DNA from: Peribacillus kribbensis DSM 17871
GTDB lineage: Bacteria > Bacillota > Bacilli > Bacillales > DSM-1321
Length of the DNA stretch: 64,000 nt
Direction of reading: 5' to 3'
NCBI RefSeq assembly: GCF_000430765.1
Contig: NZ_AUMQ01000030.1
Location: 124,001-188,000, forward strand
Shown: one piece after another, positions 43,262-53,600 of the stretch
How the letters are laid out: the number at the start of each line of letters is the position of its first letter
Numbering within the stretch: the first letter of the stretch is position 1
Translations under genes and position numbers: made by a program
Notes under the pieces: generated by a model
The model's input: the letters and a program-made list of their open reading frames with translations, nothing else
The model's database searches: none
What the model was told of the DNA's origin: nothing

Positions 43262-44524
43262 ATGGCTAGGAGAACCGCTTCATGGGCTATGCTCATTTAT
43301 CTGTTGTTCATCGCTGTGATCTACTGGTATATATTTTATGGCACAAGTGCGGATATTCCTTCGCATTTAAAAGGGACAAGCGCCGACCCTTCGACTTTTA
43401 TGAACAGCCGGGAGCTCGATATCAGCACGCATTATTCAAAGATCCGCAATTTTATGTTTTTCCTCGCGGCTCCCTATGACTGGATTTTCTATCTTTTTAT
43501 TATGCTGGCTGGCTTTCCGGGCCTGGTCGAGCGCTGGTCCCGGAATCTTGTGAAATGGACCATCCTTCAGAATGGCATTTATTTATTCTGGGTATCTGTA
43601 CTGGCTTTTCTTTTTACACTGCCGCTGGACTTTATCGGGTTCAGGCTGTCGAAATCCTATCACCTTTCGAACCAGACCTTTCCTTTGTGGATGAAGGATG
43701 AACTGATCGGCTTTTGGGTGGATTTCGCCTTGATGTGGGTGGTAATGAGCGTGTTATACTGGCTGATCAGAAGGTTTACGAAGAAATGGTGGCTGTATGC
43801 CTGGCTGCTTTCCATACCATTCACCCTGTTTTTGATGTTCATTCAGCCGGTTGTGATTGACCCGCTTTATAATAAATTTTATCCCCTGCAGGACCAAAAG
43901 CTCGAGAAAAAGATTCTTGCACTTGCGGCAAAGGCGGACATACCGGCAGAGCATGTCTATGAGGTGAACATGTCCACGAAGACTAATTCCATGAATGCCT
44001 ATGTGAATGGGATTGGCTCAAATTCAAGGATTGTCCTGTGGGATACTACATTGAATAAATTGAGCGATAAAGAGATTCTGTTTATCATGGCGCATGAAAT
44101 GGGCCACTATGTAGAAAAGCATCTGTATTTCGGGATAGCAGGCTCACTGGCAGGAAGCTTCATCGGTCTATGGATCGCCTCGAAATTAGTGGCAGCCATT
44201 ATCCGAAGGTGGGGAGGACTTTTGAAAATCCCCTCGATTAAAAGCCTGAGCTCTTATCCCCTGCTGCTGCTCACAGCTTCGGTCCTGCTCTTTGCGGCAA
44301 GTCCAGTTTCTAATTATGCAGCCAGATATGAGGAGAAGCGGGCAGACATTTATGCCATCAAGATGACAAAGGACAAAGAGGCCGGCATTCATTCCTTTCA
44401 GGAACTCACACGGTCAGGGCTGAGCCAGGTAAATCCGCCCCTGCTTGTAAAGCTTTTCCGCTATACCCATCCGACCATGCTTGAGAGGATCTCCATGATT
44501 GAAAATTGGCCGGCAAAAAAGTAA
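43262..44524 (+). CDS. yhfN: M48 family membrane metalloprotease YhfN
   Basis: A 420-residue integral membrane protease of the CAAX prenyl protease 1 type. The N-terminal half has several spans (FYLFIMLAGFPGLVE, ALMWVVMSVLYWLI). The zinc motif HEMGH is in MAHEMGHYVEKH (about residue 281), and the third ligand Glu in YEEKRADIYAIK. GGAAGGAG precedes the ATG. Order lcfB-yhfN-comK agrees broadly with B. subtilis. Substrate unknown; acts on membrane or lipid-modified peptides by family. Confidence 0.88.
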   Translation: MARRTASWAMLIYLLFIAVIYWYIFYGTSADIPSHLKGTSADPSTFMNSRELDISTHYSKIRNFMFFLAAPYDWIFYLFIMLAGFPGLVERWSRNLVKWTILQNGIYLFWVSVLAFLFTLPLDFIGFRLSKSYHLSNQTFPLWMKDELIGFWVDFALMWVVMSVLYWLIRRFTKKWWLYAWLLSIPFTLFLMFIQPVVIDPLYNKFYPLQDQKLEKKILALAAKADIPAEHVYEVNMSTKTNSMNAYVNGIGSNSRIVLWDTTLNKLSDKEILFIMAHEMGHYVEKHLYFGIAGSLAGSFIGLWIASKLVAAIIRRWGGLLKIPSIKSLSSYPLLLLTASVLLFAASPVSNYAARYEEKRADIYAIKMTKDKEAGIHSFQELTRSGLSQVNPPLLVKLFRYTHPTMLERISMIENWPAKK

Positions 44525-44535
44525 ATAAAAGAAAT

Positions 44536-44560
44536 GGGCCGGCTCCCTGCCGGCCGCCTT
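44536..44560 (+). terminator. Weak hairpin after yhfN
   Basis: GGCCGG pairs with CCGGCC around CTCCCTG, then CTTTGG. Short stem and poor T run. Confidence 0.4.
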
Positions 44561-44643
44561 TGGATTAAAGGGAATAAAAAATCCGTTATTCTAATAATCT
44601 GCGCTGCAAAGCAGAAGGCATCTTTAAAAATTTAAGGTAAAAT

Positions 44644-44685
44644 TAAAAAAGACTCCAGGAAAATTAAACTTCCTGAAGTCTTTTC
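44644..44685 (-). terminator. Terminator after the IDEAL-domain gene (minus strand)
   Basis: AAAAGACTTCAGGAA pairs with TTCCTGGAGTCTTTT (one mismatch), followed by T on the minus strand. Confidence 0.85.
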
Positions 44686-44701
44686 TATATTTTCCCACTC
44701 A

Positions 44702-44941
44702 TTAGGTGCCGAATCTTTGCAGCAGCTCCTTCTTCTTATTGCTCAATTTCATAAAAAGCTCTTTGTCTCTGGAATCAAGGCTTTTATCAATCTCCGTGTT
44801 CACGCTGGCAAGCTCAAACAGCATACAGGCCTCATGGATCACCATCTCAATGAATAAATCCTGCATATAATTCTTACTCTGCTTCTGCCGGTCCATGACG
44901 GACTTCTTCATCAACTCTGAATAGGAATTCTTTTTGCTCAT
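44702..44941 (-). CDS. IDEAL-domain small protein
   Basis: A 79-residue soluble protein. The C-terminal part, NTEIDKSLDSRDKELFMKLS, matches the pattern of the IDEAL domain (hydrophobic-Asp-x-Ala/Ser-Leu-D-x-x-D-K-E-x-F-x-x-L). The family is restricted to bacilli and its function is unclear. Start is ATG at 44941 with GGGGTG upstream; an in-frame ATG at 44968 puts that site inside the gene. It is divergent from comK across 159 bases. Confidence 0.75.
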   Translation of the reverse strand: MSKKNSYSELMKKSVMDRQKQSKNYMQDLFIEMVIHEACMLFELASVNTEIDKSLDSRDKELFMKLSNKKKELLQRFGT

Positions 44942-45100
44942 CCCTTTCACCCCGGTTCCTTTTTTCAATTATATGAGAAAAAGGGAAAAACCAAAACTAT
45001 AGATTTTGAATTTTCTAAAAAATATTTAGTCTTGTCCTGAAAATCGTGATATGATGAATTTGAGAAGTGTAAAATTTTGGATGTTCAAAGGAGAAGGCCA

Positions 45101-45676
45101 ATGAAAACCTTAAAATCTGCTTTAGTTGAGGAATATGAAGTAAATCCTTATACACTCATCATCATGCCGATAGAATATGGAAGCAAGATTTACTCGCGGG
45201 TAGTGGAGGTCGATGGGGAGCTGGTTTCACCATTTAAGCCGATTGAGATTATAAAGAAGAGCTGTGAGTATTTTGGCTCGAGCTATGAAGGCAGGAAAGA
45301 CGGGACACGCCAGCTGGTAGGAATCACCCACAAGCTGCCGGTCACCATTGATCCTACCAGCAATCTCTTCTTCTTTCCCACGAATTCTCCTGGCAGGGAG
45401 GACTGCATATGGATTTCCCACGAAAATGTGGATGCCTACCACAGGGATGATAAAGGAAATACCGTTGTGACCTTTAGGAATAAAAATAAAATTGAAGTGC
45501 CCATTTCTTATTCTTCTTTTGAAAGCCAGATGTTCCGGACGGCCATGCTCCGGACGAAGCTGATTCAGAGAATTGAGGAGACTCAGAGGAAATCTATGTA
45601 TTTATTTTCAAATCCTACATCCGAAGCATCGGATCTGAAGGCGAATTATCTTCTTGTCAACAGGCGCCGGCAGTAG
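45101..45676 (+). CDS. comK: Competence transcription factor ComK
   Basis: A 191-residue protein with the full ComK pattern: EEYEVNPYTL near the N-terminus, SCEYFGSSYEGRKDGTRQLVG, DPTSNLFFFPTNSP and PISYSSFESQMFRTAMLRTK. ComK activates DNA uptake and recombination genes by binding paired AT-rich boxes. The frame is intact from start to stop. The ATG at 45101 has AAAGGAG eight bases before it. The upstream gap is very AT-rich, as expected for autoactivation, but only imperfect K-boxes (AAAA-N5-TTTT) are present near 44993 and 45017. It lies next to addBA, which it may control. Confidence 0.92.
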   Translation: MKTLKSALVEEYEVNPYTLIIMPIEYGSKIYSRVVEVDGELVSPFKPIEIIKKSCEYFGSSYEGRKDGTRQLVGITHKLPVTIDPTSNLFFFPTNSPGREDCIWISHENVDAYHRDDKGNTVVTFRNKNKIEVPISYSSFESQMFRTAMLRTKLIQRIEETQRKSMYLFSNPTSEASDLKANYLLVNRRRQ

Positions 45677-45756
45677 CTGCGGCGGCTGTTCATCTGCCTG
45701 AACGGAAGCATGGCAGCTTCGATTAAGCAGGTTATAGCTGGAACATGCTTCCCGAT

Positions 45757-46131
45757 TTAGGAATCAAGCCGGCTTTCGCATCTCCTGAATAGATAGGCAG
45801 TCATCAGCTCTTCGACTTTGTTTCGCAGCCTTGGATTAAAATAATTATGGTGCTCTTCATAGCCTTTATACATAAACAGGTACATGGTGAAGGCTTCATC
45901 CCTCCGGACCTCGCTTACATGTATATTTTCTTTTCTCAAGTAAAGTCTGGTCTCCTTTAAATCCCTCTGAACCTGTTTCATGGTTTCTTCGATAAGCTCT
46001 AAATATGGGCGCTTCAGCTTGAAGGGACTGCGGCCGATCACATCCAGGTCCCTGTTCAGGATCGTGAGGACCATGGGCAGATAAATCGCGTTTTCAATGA
46101 TATCCCGGTCTTTCTCGGGTATTCTTGTCAT
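45757..46131 (-). CDS. yhjD: YhjD family protein
   Basis: A 124-residue soluble helical protein resembling B. subtilis YhjD. MTRIPEKDRDIIENAIYLPM opens it, and MYLFMYKGYEEHHNYFNPRL lies near the C-terminus. Function unknown. ATG at 46131 is preceded by GAGGGGGC; longer in-frame starts up to 46242 have no binding site. Position between comK and yhjE matches B. subtilis. Confidence 0.78.
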   Translation of the reverse strand: MTRIPEKDRDIIENAIYLPMVLTILNRDLDVIGRSPFKLKRPYLELIEETMKQVQRDLKETRLYLRKENIHVSEVRRDEAFTMYLFMYKGYEEHHNYFNPRLRNKVEELMTAYLFRRCESRLDS

Positions 46132-46367
46132 TTCTCCAAAGCCCCCTCTGACTAAAAAACAGAACATTTGTTCTGTATATATCCTAATCAATTTTTTATC
46201 CCTTTGCAAGTGTCCGCCAGAAATTTTACGTCTCCTTACCATTATGATTTTTCTGCAAGAAATTATAACCTTCTAAAAAAATGAGTTATTATATTTATAG
46301 AGGGAAAAGAGATAAAAGAAGTGCAAGGAAGCCCTTGGGGCATTACATAATAGCTAAGGAGCAAAAG

Positions 46368-46985
46368 ATGGATTTCAATGATTTGAAAGAATGGCTGACA
46401 CTTGAAAATATGTATGACCTGATACACCATTACCGCGCTCTTGGGCCGCTTGCAGGGATCCTGTTTCCTGCGCTGGAAGCTTTTTTGCCGTTTCTGCCGC
46501 TTGTGGTGCTTGTACTCGCCAATGCAAGCGCCTTTGGCTTATGGTTCGGTTTTTTGTTTTCCTGGATAGGGGCCTGTGCCGGGTCTTATTTAGTATTCTG
46601 GCTTGTAAGGAAGTACGGCCAGGGGAAAGTGTTCCATTTCATTCAGAGGCACCGGCAGGTAAAAAAGCTGATGGATTGGGTGGACAGGCATGGCTTTGGA
46701 CCATTGTTCGTGCTGCTTTGCCTCCCGTTTTCCCCCTCTGCCATCATCAATGTCGTCGCAGGGCTGTCTAATATCAGTCCAAGGCAGTACGCATTCGCTC
46801 TGGCGGCGGGCAAAATGGTCATGATCTTCTCCATCAGCTTTGTCGGATATGATTTATCTGCCCTTATACACAAGCCCCTCCGGACGGCAATCGTGGCGGT
46901 CATCATATTCCTCGTATGGCTTGCGGGTAAAACAATAGAAATCCGGATGAACAAAAGCGTAAAAAAACAAAAAGAACGAGCATGA
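46368..46985 (+). CDS. yhjE: TVP38/TMEM64 (VTT/DedA) family membrane protein YhjE
   Basis: A 205-residue membrane protein with about five spans. LGPLAGILFPALEAFLPFLP, FSWIGACAGSYLVFWLVRKY and PFSPSAIINVVAGLSNI give the VTT pattern. The family is linked to lipid flipping or membrane homeostasis; the role here is unknown. ATG at 46368 with AAGGAG nine bases upstream. A perfect hairpin terminator follows. Confidence 0.85.
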   Translation: MDFNDLKEWLTLENMYDLIHHYRALGPLAGILFPALEAFLPFLPLVVLVLANASAFGLWFGFLFSWIGACAGSYLVFWLVRKYGQGKVFHFIQRHRQVKKLMDWVDRHGFGPLFVLLCLPFSPSAIINVVAGLSNISPRQYAFALAAGKMVMIFSISFVGYDLSALIHKPLRTAIVAVIIFLVWLAGKTIEIRMNKSVKKQKERA

Positions 46986-46989
46986 ATGG

Positions 46990-47018
46990 AGGCTTCCCGC
47001 TGGCGGGAAGCTTTTTAT
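46990..47018 (+). terminator. Terminator after yhjE
   Basis: GCTTCCCGC pairs perfectly with GCGGGAAGC, then TTTTTATTT. Confidence 0.9.
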
Positions 47019-47152
47019 TTGGGGATAACAGGGAAATGGCGGCAGTTCCCATCCTCCTATTATCTTCCGAACGCCTGTTCCGAGCTTTTTCTTATCGAAC
47101 GCCCATTTTTATGGTAAAATGGTGAGTATAAATTAAGTAGAGGAGGCAGGAA

Positions 47153-50100
47153 ATGGCCCTTCGTTTTTTGCTTGGAAGGTCAGGAACGGGAAAGACCAGG
47201 CTTATTCTGGATGAGATCCGGGAGAAGCTTTCTCAGGACCCGGACGGACCTCCGATTATATATTTAGTACCAGATCAAATGACGTTTCAGTCTGAATATA
47301 AATTGATTTCGGCTCCTGGTTTGGATGGAATGATCCGGGCACAGGTATTCAGCTTCAGCAGGCTCGCATGGAGGGTCCTGCAGGAAACAGGAGGAATGGC
47401 GCGCACCCACCTGAACAGCGTGGGCATCACGATGCTGATCCAAAAAATCCTGGAAGACCAAAAGGATGATATGAGAATTTTCCAGCGCTCTTCGGATAAG
47501 CCTGGTTTTATCGGCCATATGGAGAGCATCCTCACTGAATTCAAAAGATACTGCATCACGCCTGAAAAACTCGGGGAAACCCTTCAGTCCGGAGAGAAGG
47601 CGTCGTCCGGCGCGGTGGCGGATAAAATTCATGACCTGCAGCTGATTTATGAATCCTTCGAAAACCAGCTGGAAGGAAAATACTTGGATTCCGAGGATTA
47701 TTTCAAGCTGCTGGCTGAAAATCTAGAAAACTCGGATTATCTCAGAAATGCGGAAATTTATATCGACGGCTTCTACAGCCTTACCCCCCAGGAGCAGTTG
47801 ATTGTAGAGGGACTTATGAAATGCTGCGCGAATGTCGCCGTATCACTGACTATGGATGAGCCCTTTGAGTACCGGCCGCCGGGTGAGCTGGATCTGTTCA
47901 GGCAGACAGGCCATATGTATCATACGCTCTATTCGCTTGCTTTGAAAAATAATATTTTCATTGAAGAAGAAGTTCTGAGGACATCGCATCGGTTCGCCCA
48001 TGAAAGTCTGAGAGTGCTCGAGGAGAAATTCACCGCCCGGGGAGAGGCACCTTTTACCGATAACGCCAGGATTACCATTGGACAGGCAGTTAACAGGCGT
48101 GCAGAAGTGGAAGGGGCAGCAAGGACGATTGCATCCCTTGTGCGGGATCGGGATTATCGGTACAGGGATATCGCTGTGCTCGTAAGAAATGCCTCTTCCT
48201 ATCAGGATATTATCGAGACGGTGTTTAAAGATTACAACATTCCTATTTTTATCGATGCCAAGAGATCCATGCTGAACCATCCTGTTGTAGAGCTGATCCG
48301 CTCGGTCCTTGAAATTCTTGATACCAGCTGGAGATACGAGCCTGTCTTTAGGGCGGTCAAGACGGAGCTGATGTTCCCGATCAGCGATCAGCCGTCCATC
48401 ATGCGCCGCCGTGCGGACCGGCTTGAGAACTATGTGCTGTCAAGAGGGATAAAGGGCAGCAGATGGACAAATAAGGAACCCTGGTCATACAGGAAAGTAA
48501 GGGGCCTTGATCTGGGAAGCAAAGGCCAGACGGATGAGGAGAAAAGCATCGAGGCTGATTTGAATGAACTGAAAGAAATGATTTCAGCGCCGATCCAAAA
48601 GCTTTCCCGCAGGCTGAAGCGGGCAAAAGACAGCCGATACTTCTGTGAGGCTCTGTATCTGTTTCTTGAAGAGCTTCATATCCCTGAAAAGCTCGAAAGG
48701 CTGAAGCAGTCAGCAGAGGCGGAAGGAGACCTTGTGACGGCCAGGGAGCATGAACAGGTGTGGAACGCGGTCATGGAGCTCCTGGACCAGTTCGTGGAGC
48801 TTCTGGGGGATGAAAAAATGAGCCTCAAGAAGTTCATCGGGCTTCTGGAAGCCGGGATGGAGAGCATGAAATTCTCCCTTGTTCCCCCAGCCATTGACCA
48901 GGTTCTGATCACAAGCGTGGATCTCTCCCGCCTGAGTGATATTAAAGCAGCCTTTGCCATCGGATTGAATGAAGGAGTCCTTCCTGCAAAGATCGGGGAG
49001 GAAGGCGTGTTCTCTGACAGCGACAGGGAAAAGCTGCAGTCTGCAGGCCTTGAGCTGGCCCCAGGCACAAAGACCCGTCTCATGGATGAAGAATTCACAG
49101 CCTACAAGCTGTTCACCACTCCATCCCATGAATTGTTTATATCCTTCCCTCTTGCGGATGAGGAGGGCAAGTCGCTCATTCCGTCTTCCTATATAAAACG
49201 CATCCGGGACCAGTTCCCTGGAGCCGGAGAATGCTTCTGGTTCAATGACCCCCAAGAAGCGGGAGATGAAGAGCACCTTAGGTACGCCGTAAACAACAGA
49301 GTGGCACTTTCCTATCTTGCCTCGCAGCTGCAGCTGAAAAAGAGGGGATACGAAATCCATCCTGTTTGGTGGGATATTTATAATTCCTTCCTGCTGGACC
49401 CGGAACAGAAACGGGAGACCTCGCTGGTCCTTTCCAGCCTGTTCTATAAAAACAGGACAAAAAAACTGACAGAAACGACAAGCAGGCAGCTCTATGGGGA
49501 AAGCATACAGGCGAGTGTCTCGAGAATGGAGATGTTCAACAGCTGTCCGTTCTCGCATTTTGCCGCACATGGCTTAAAGCTGCATGAACGCAGGATCTTC
49601 CGCCTGGAGGCACCTGATATCGGAGAAATGTTCCATGCTGCACTGAAGCTCATCGCGGATCATCTGGAGGAGAGGAATATCTCCTGGGCCGCCCTGACAA
49701 AAGAGGAGTGCATGGAGCTTGCGGGACTTGCTGTCAGGGAAATCGCTCCAAGGCTGCAGAACCAGATCCTGCTCAGCACAAACCGGCATCATTATATTGC
49801 CCGGAAGCTTCAGCAGGTCATCGGAAGGGCGTCCATGGTCTTGAGTGAGCATGCGAAGGCCAGCGGATTCAGCCCGGTCGGACTCGAACTTGGCTTTGGA
49901 CGGAACAGCGAGCTTCCGCCTCTTACTTTTTCGCTTAAAAATGGGACGACCATGGAGCTGGTCGGAAGGATTGACAGGGTGGATAAAGCAGAGGATCCGG
50001 AGGGAGTGTATCTAAGGGTGCTGGATTATAAGAGCAGCTCCAAGGAACTAAACCTCAGCGAAGTCTATTATGGCCTGGCCCTGCAGATGCTCACGTATCT

Positions 50101-50632
50101 CGATATCATCGTGACCCATTCCCGCTCCTTGATCGGCAGGGAGGCAAAGCCTGCCGGAGTGCTGTATTTCCATGTTCATAATCCCCTGGTCAAGGCAGGA
50201 AGCATGCTGTCGAAAGATCAGATAGAAGAAGAGATCTTTAAAAGCTTTAAGATGAAAGGCCTTCTTCTCGGGGAAAAAGGTGTGCTGGAGCTGATGGATG
50301 CGAATCTTCAAGAAGGCAGCTCCCAGATCATCCAGGCAGGCTTCAAGAAGGATGGCGGCCTGAGCTCCACCTCAAAGGTGGCCAGCAGCGAGGAATTTAC
50401 ACATCTTAATAAGTATGTAAGAAACATTTACCAAAAGGCAGGGGACGAAATAGTCAGCGGCAATGTTGAAATTGCCCCTTATAAGCTGAAGGATCATGTA
50501 CCCTGTACCTTCTGCTCCTATAAATCGGTCTGCCAGTTCGACTCCTCCCTGGAGGAGAATGACTATCGTCTCTTGACGCCTAAAAAAGAAACAGATGTAC
50601 TTTCCATCATTAAAGGGGGCTTTGATTCATGA
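47153..50632 (+). CDS. addB: ATP-dependent helicase/nuclease subunit B, AddB
   Basis: A 1159-residue subunit of the AddAB helicase-nuclease, which processes double-strand breaks up to a Chi site for RecA loading. Walker A is GRSGTGKTR (residues 8-16). The C-terminal nuclease has LDYKSSS (about residue 958). The four iron-sulfur cluster Cys are present: C798, C1118, C1121 and C1127 (CPFSHF and CTFCSYKSVC). AGGAGG precedes the ATG. The start of addA overlaps by four bases, so the subunits are made together. Confidence 0.96.
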   Translation: MALRFLLGRSGTGKTRLILDEIREKLSQDPDGPPIIYLVPDQMTFQSEYKLISAPGLDGMIRAQVFSFSRLAWRVLQETGGMARTHLNSVGITMLIQKILEDQKDDMRIFQRSSDKPGFIGHMESILTEFKRYCITPEKLGETLQSGEKASSGAVADKIHDLQLIYESFENQLEGKYLDSEDYFKLLAENLENSDYLRNAEIYIDGFYSLTPQEQLIVEGLMKCCANVAVSLTMDEPFEYRPPGELDLFRQTGHMYHTLYSLALKNNIFIEEEVLRTSHRFAHESLRVLEEKFTARGEAPFTDNARITIGQAVNRRAEVEGAARTIASLVRDRDYRYRDIAVLVRNASSYQDIIETVFKDYNIPIFIDAKRSMLNHPVVELIRSVLEILDTSWRYEPVFRAVKTELMFPISDQPSIMRRRADRLENYVLSRGIKGSRWTNKEPWSYRKVRGLDLGSKGQTDEEKSIEADLNELKEMISAPIQKLSRRLKRAKDSRYFCEALYLFLEELHIPEKLERLKQSAEAEGDLVTAREHEQVWNAVMELLDQFVELLGDEKMSLKKFIGLLEAGMESMKFSLVPPAIDQVLITSVDLSRLSDIKAAFAIGLNEGVLPAKIGEEGVFSDSDREKLQSAGLELAPGTKTRLMDEEFTAYKLFTTPSHELFISFPLADEEGKSLIPSSYIKRIRDQFPGAGECFWFNDPQEAGDEEHLRYAVNNRVALSYLASQLQLKKRGYEIHPVWWDIYNSFLLDPEQKRETSLVLSSLFYKNRTKKLTETTSRQLYGESIQASVSRMEMFNSCPFSHFAAHGLKLHERRIFRLEAPDIGEMFHAALKLIADHLEERNISWAALTKEECMELAGLAVREIAPRLQNQILLSTNRHHYIARKLQQVIGRASMVLSEHAKASGFSPVGLELGFGRNSELPPLTFSLKNGTTMELVGRIDRVDKAEDPEGVYLRVLDYKSSSKELNLSEVYYGLALQMLTYLDIIVTHSRSLIGREAKPAGVLYFHVHNPLVKAGSMLSKDQIEEEIFKSFKMKGLLLGEKGVLELMDANLQEGSSQIIQAGFKKDGGLSSTSKVASSEEFTHLNKYVRNIYQKAGDEIVSGNVEIAPYKLKDHVPCTFCSYKSVCQFDSSLEENDYRLLTPKKETDVLSIIKGGFDS

Positions 50633-53600
50633 CAAAAATGCTGATACCTGTAAAGCCTGCCGAGGCATCCTGGACAGAGGACCAATGGAAAGCCATCTGG
50701 GCAAAGGGGCAGGACATACTGGTCGCTGCGGCAGCAGGATCCGGGAAAACCGCGGTCCTGGTTAACAGGATCATCCAGAAGCTGCTGGCAGGGGATGACC
50801 CTATGGATATCGATGAGCTTCTTGTCGTAACCTTTACAAATGCCTCAGCAGCCGAGATGCGCCACAGGATTGCAGATGCCCTGGAATCAGCGATCAAGGA
50901 AAATCCTTCATCGCAGCATATAAGGAAGCAGCTCAGCCTGATTAATAGGGCTTCCATTTCAACCCTGCATTCCTTCTGTATGGAAGTGATCCGCAAATAT
51001 TACTATTTGATTGATGCAGATCCCGCTTTTCGGATTGCGGATTCCACAGAAGCGGAAATCATGAAGGATGAAATTCTTGAAGAGCTTTTCGAAGAGCATT
51101 ATGCTGCATCGGATGATGAAAGCTTCTTTAGGGCAGTGGATGCTTATTCCAGTGATAGAAGCGATGCAGCCCTGCAGGAAATCGTGAGAGCCCTGTACGA
51201 ATTTTCGCGCTCGCACCCTAAGCCGGAGGCCTGGCTTTCGGATCTTATACAGCTGTATGAAGTATATCCTGGGGATTCCATCGATGATCTGCCGTTCATC
51301 TCCAGCTTGAAGTTTGATATCCAGCTGAAGCTTGAGGCGGTGAAAGACCTCTTGGAGGAAGCACTCGAGCTGACAAAGCAGCCGGGAGGACCTGCTCCAA
51401 GGGCGGAGAACTTCCTGGAAGATCTTGCTGCGATTGAAAAGCTTCAATTGGCTCAATCATGGAATGAGTTATATCTGGCCATTCAGAATGTGAGCTTTGG
51501 CACCCTTAAACGCTGCAGCGGAGCTGATTTTAATAAGATCCTTACAGAACAGTCCAAGAAATACCGCGATAAAGCGAAAAAGCTGGTCGATGAACTGAAA
51601 AAGGAACTTTTCTCAAGAAAGCCGGAGAGCTTTTTGGAGGATTTCCAAGAGTTAAAGGGATATGCCGAAACGCTTGTACTCCTCGTCCGCCAGTTTGCGG
51701 AACGATTCAGTGAAGAAAAGAAGCGGAAGGGAATTGTCGACTTCTCTGACCTGGAGCATTTTTGTCTGGACATTTTAACTGGTATGGACGATGAAGGCCA
51801 TGTGGTCCCTTCTGAGGCAGCTCTTGAATACAGGCAGAAGTTCAAGGAAGTTCTGGTGGACGAGTATCAGGATACCAATATGGTCCAGGAAACCATTCTA
51901 AGCCTCGTAACCACTCCTGGCGAAGAAAACGGAAACCTCTTTATGGTAGGGGATGTCAAGCAGTCGATCTACCGTTTCCGTCTGGCTGAACCGAATCTCT
52001 TCCTGCAGAAATACAGCCGGTTTACCCACACCGGCACGAGTGCCGGATTAAAGATCGATCTAAACCAGAACTTTAGGAGCAGAAAGGAAGTATTGGACGG
52101 TACTAACTACTTGTTCAAGCAGATCATGGGCGTAAAAGTAGGCGAGGTGGAATATAACCAGGATGCCGAATTGAAGCAGGGGGCACCATATCCCGACGAG
52201 CCGTATCCAATTGATGTCCACCTCATTGACCAGAGTTCTGATATTCAAGAAGCGGGATCTGATGAAGCTGGTTTTGAGGGGGAGGAGCTGGAGAATGCCC
52301 AGGCTGAAGCAAGGCTGATGGCCCGCCTGGTCAAGGAAGTCATAAGGGAAAAGCGTCCTGTCTATGATACGAAGCTTAAAGTCCACCGCCCGGCAGCTTT
52401 TAAGGATATCGTCATCCTGCTCAGATCCATGCCATGGGCCGATCAGATCATGGAAGAATTTAAAAAGCAGGGAATCCCGATTTACGCCAATTTGTCTACC
52501 GGTTATTTTGAGGCAACCGAAGTGGCAATTATGATGTCGCTTCTAAAGATCATAGATAACCCGTTGCAGGATATTCCGTTTGCTTCCGTGCTGCGCTCGC
52601 CGATCGTTTCCCTGGATGAAGAAGAGCTCGCAGAAGTCAGGCTGTATGCAAGGGGAGATTCCTACTTTGAGGCTGCTGCCGCATTTTGCAGGGAGGCAGA
52701 CGAAAAAGAAGCCCCAGTCCTTTATGCGAAAGTATCAAGATTCCTTTCGCATCTTGAAAAGTGGCGCAGAATGGCAAGGGAAGGCTCCTTGTCAGAGCTG
52801 ATCTGGCAGCTGTTCAGTGATACGAAATTCTATGATTTTGCCGGCGGCATGCCGGGCGGGAAACAGCGTCAGGCCAATCTAAGGGCTCTGTACGACCGAG
52901 CCCGGCAATATGAAGCAAGCTCCTTCCGGGGGCTGTTCCGTTTCCTTCGATTCATTGAACGGATGCAGGAAAGGGGCAGCGACCTTGGAGCAGCAAGAGC
53001 CCTCGGGGAACAGGAGGATGTCGTGAGGCTGATGACCATCCATTCCAGCAAGGGGCTGGAATTCCCGATTGTCATTACAGCCGGGCTCTCCCGGCAGTTT
53101 AATCTGATGGATATCAGAAAAAGCTACCTCCTTGACAAGGATCTTGGATTTGCATCCAAATATGTGAATCCGGAGCTGCAGATTACGTATCCTTCTCTGC
53201 CGCAGATTGCGTTCAAGCGAAAAAAGCATGTGGAAACCATTGCGGAAGAAATGAGGGTGCTGTATGTTGCGTTGACCCGGGCAAAAGAAAAGCTGATTTT
53301 GGTCGGCACGTTGAAGGATGCCCAAAAAAGCCTGGAGGATTGGACGGCTGCCCGCAGCGGCCGGGACTGGCTGCTAAAAGACCATGTCAGAGCCAATGCC
53401 AAAAGCTATCTGGATTGGATTGGCCCCGCACTCATGCGCCATACCGATTCACAGCAGGTGCTGGACGATGGCGGCGGGGACCGGTTCTTAAAGGACGACT
53501 CATCCTGGAACATCAGCATTATAAACATCGAAGAGCTGCAGGAAACTGCTGAAGCTCAAGAAGACCATGAGAGCTGGCTGCATGCTGTAGAGAAATCAGA

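Noticed and set aside
44990-45030. Paired ComK boxes before comK
   Set aside because: The AAAA-N5-TTTT halves match only partly, and the spacing does not fit the known 8, 18 or 31 bases. Kept only as AT-rich sequence.
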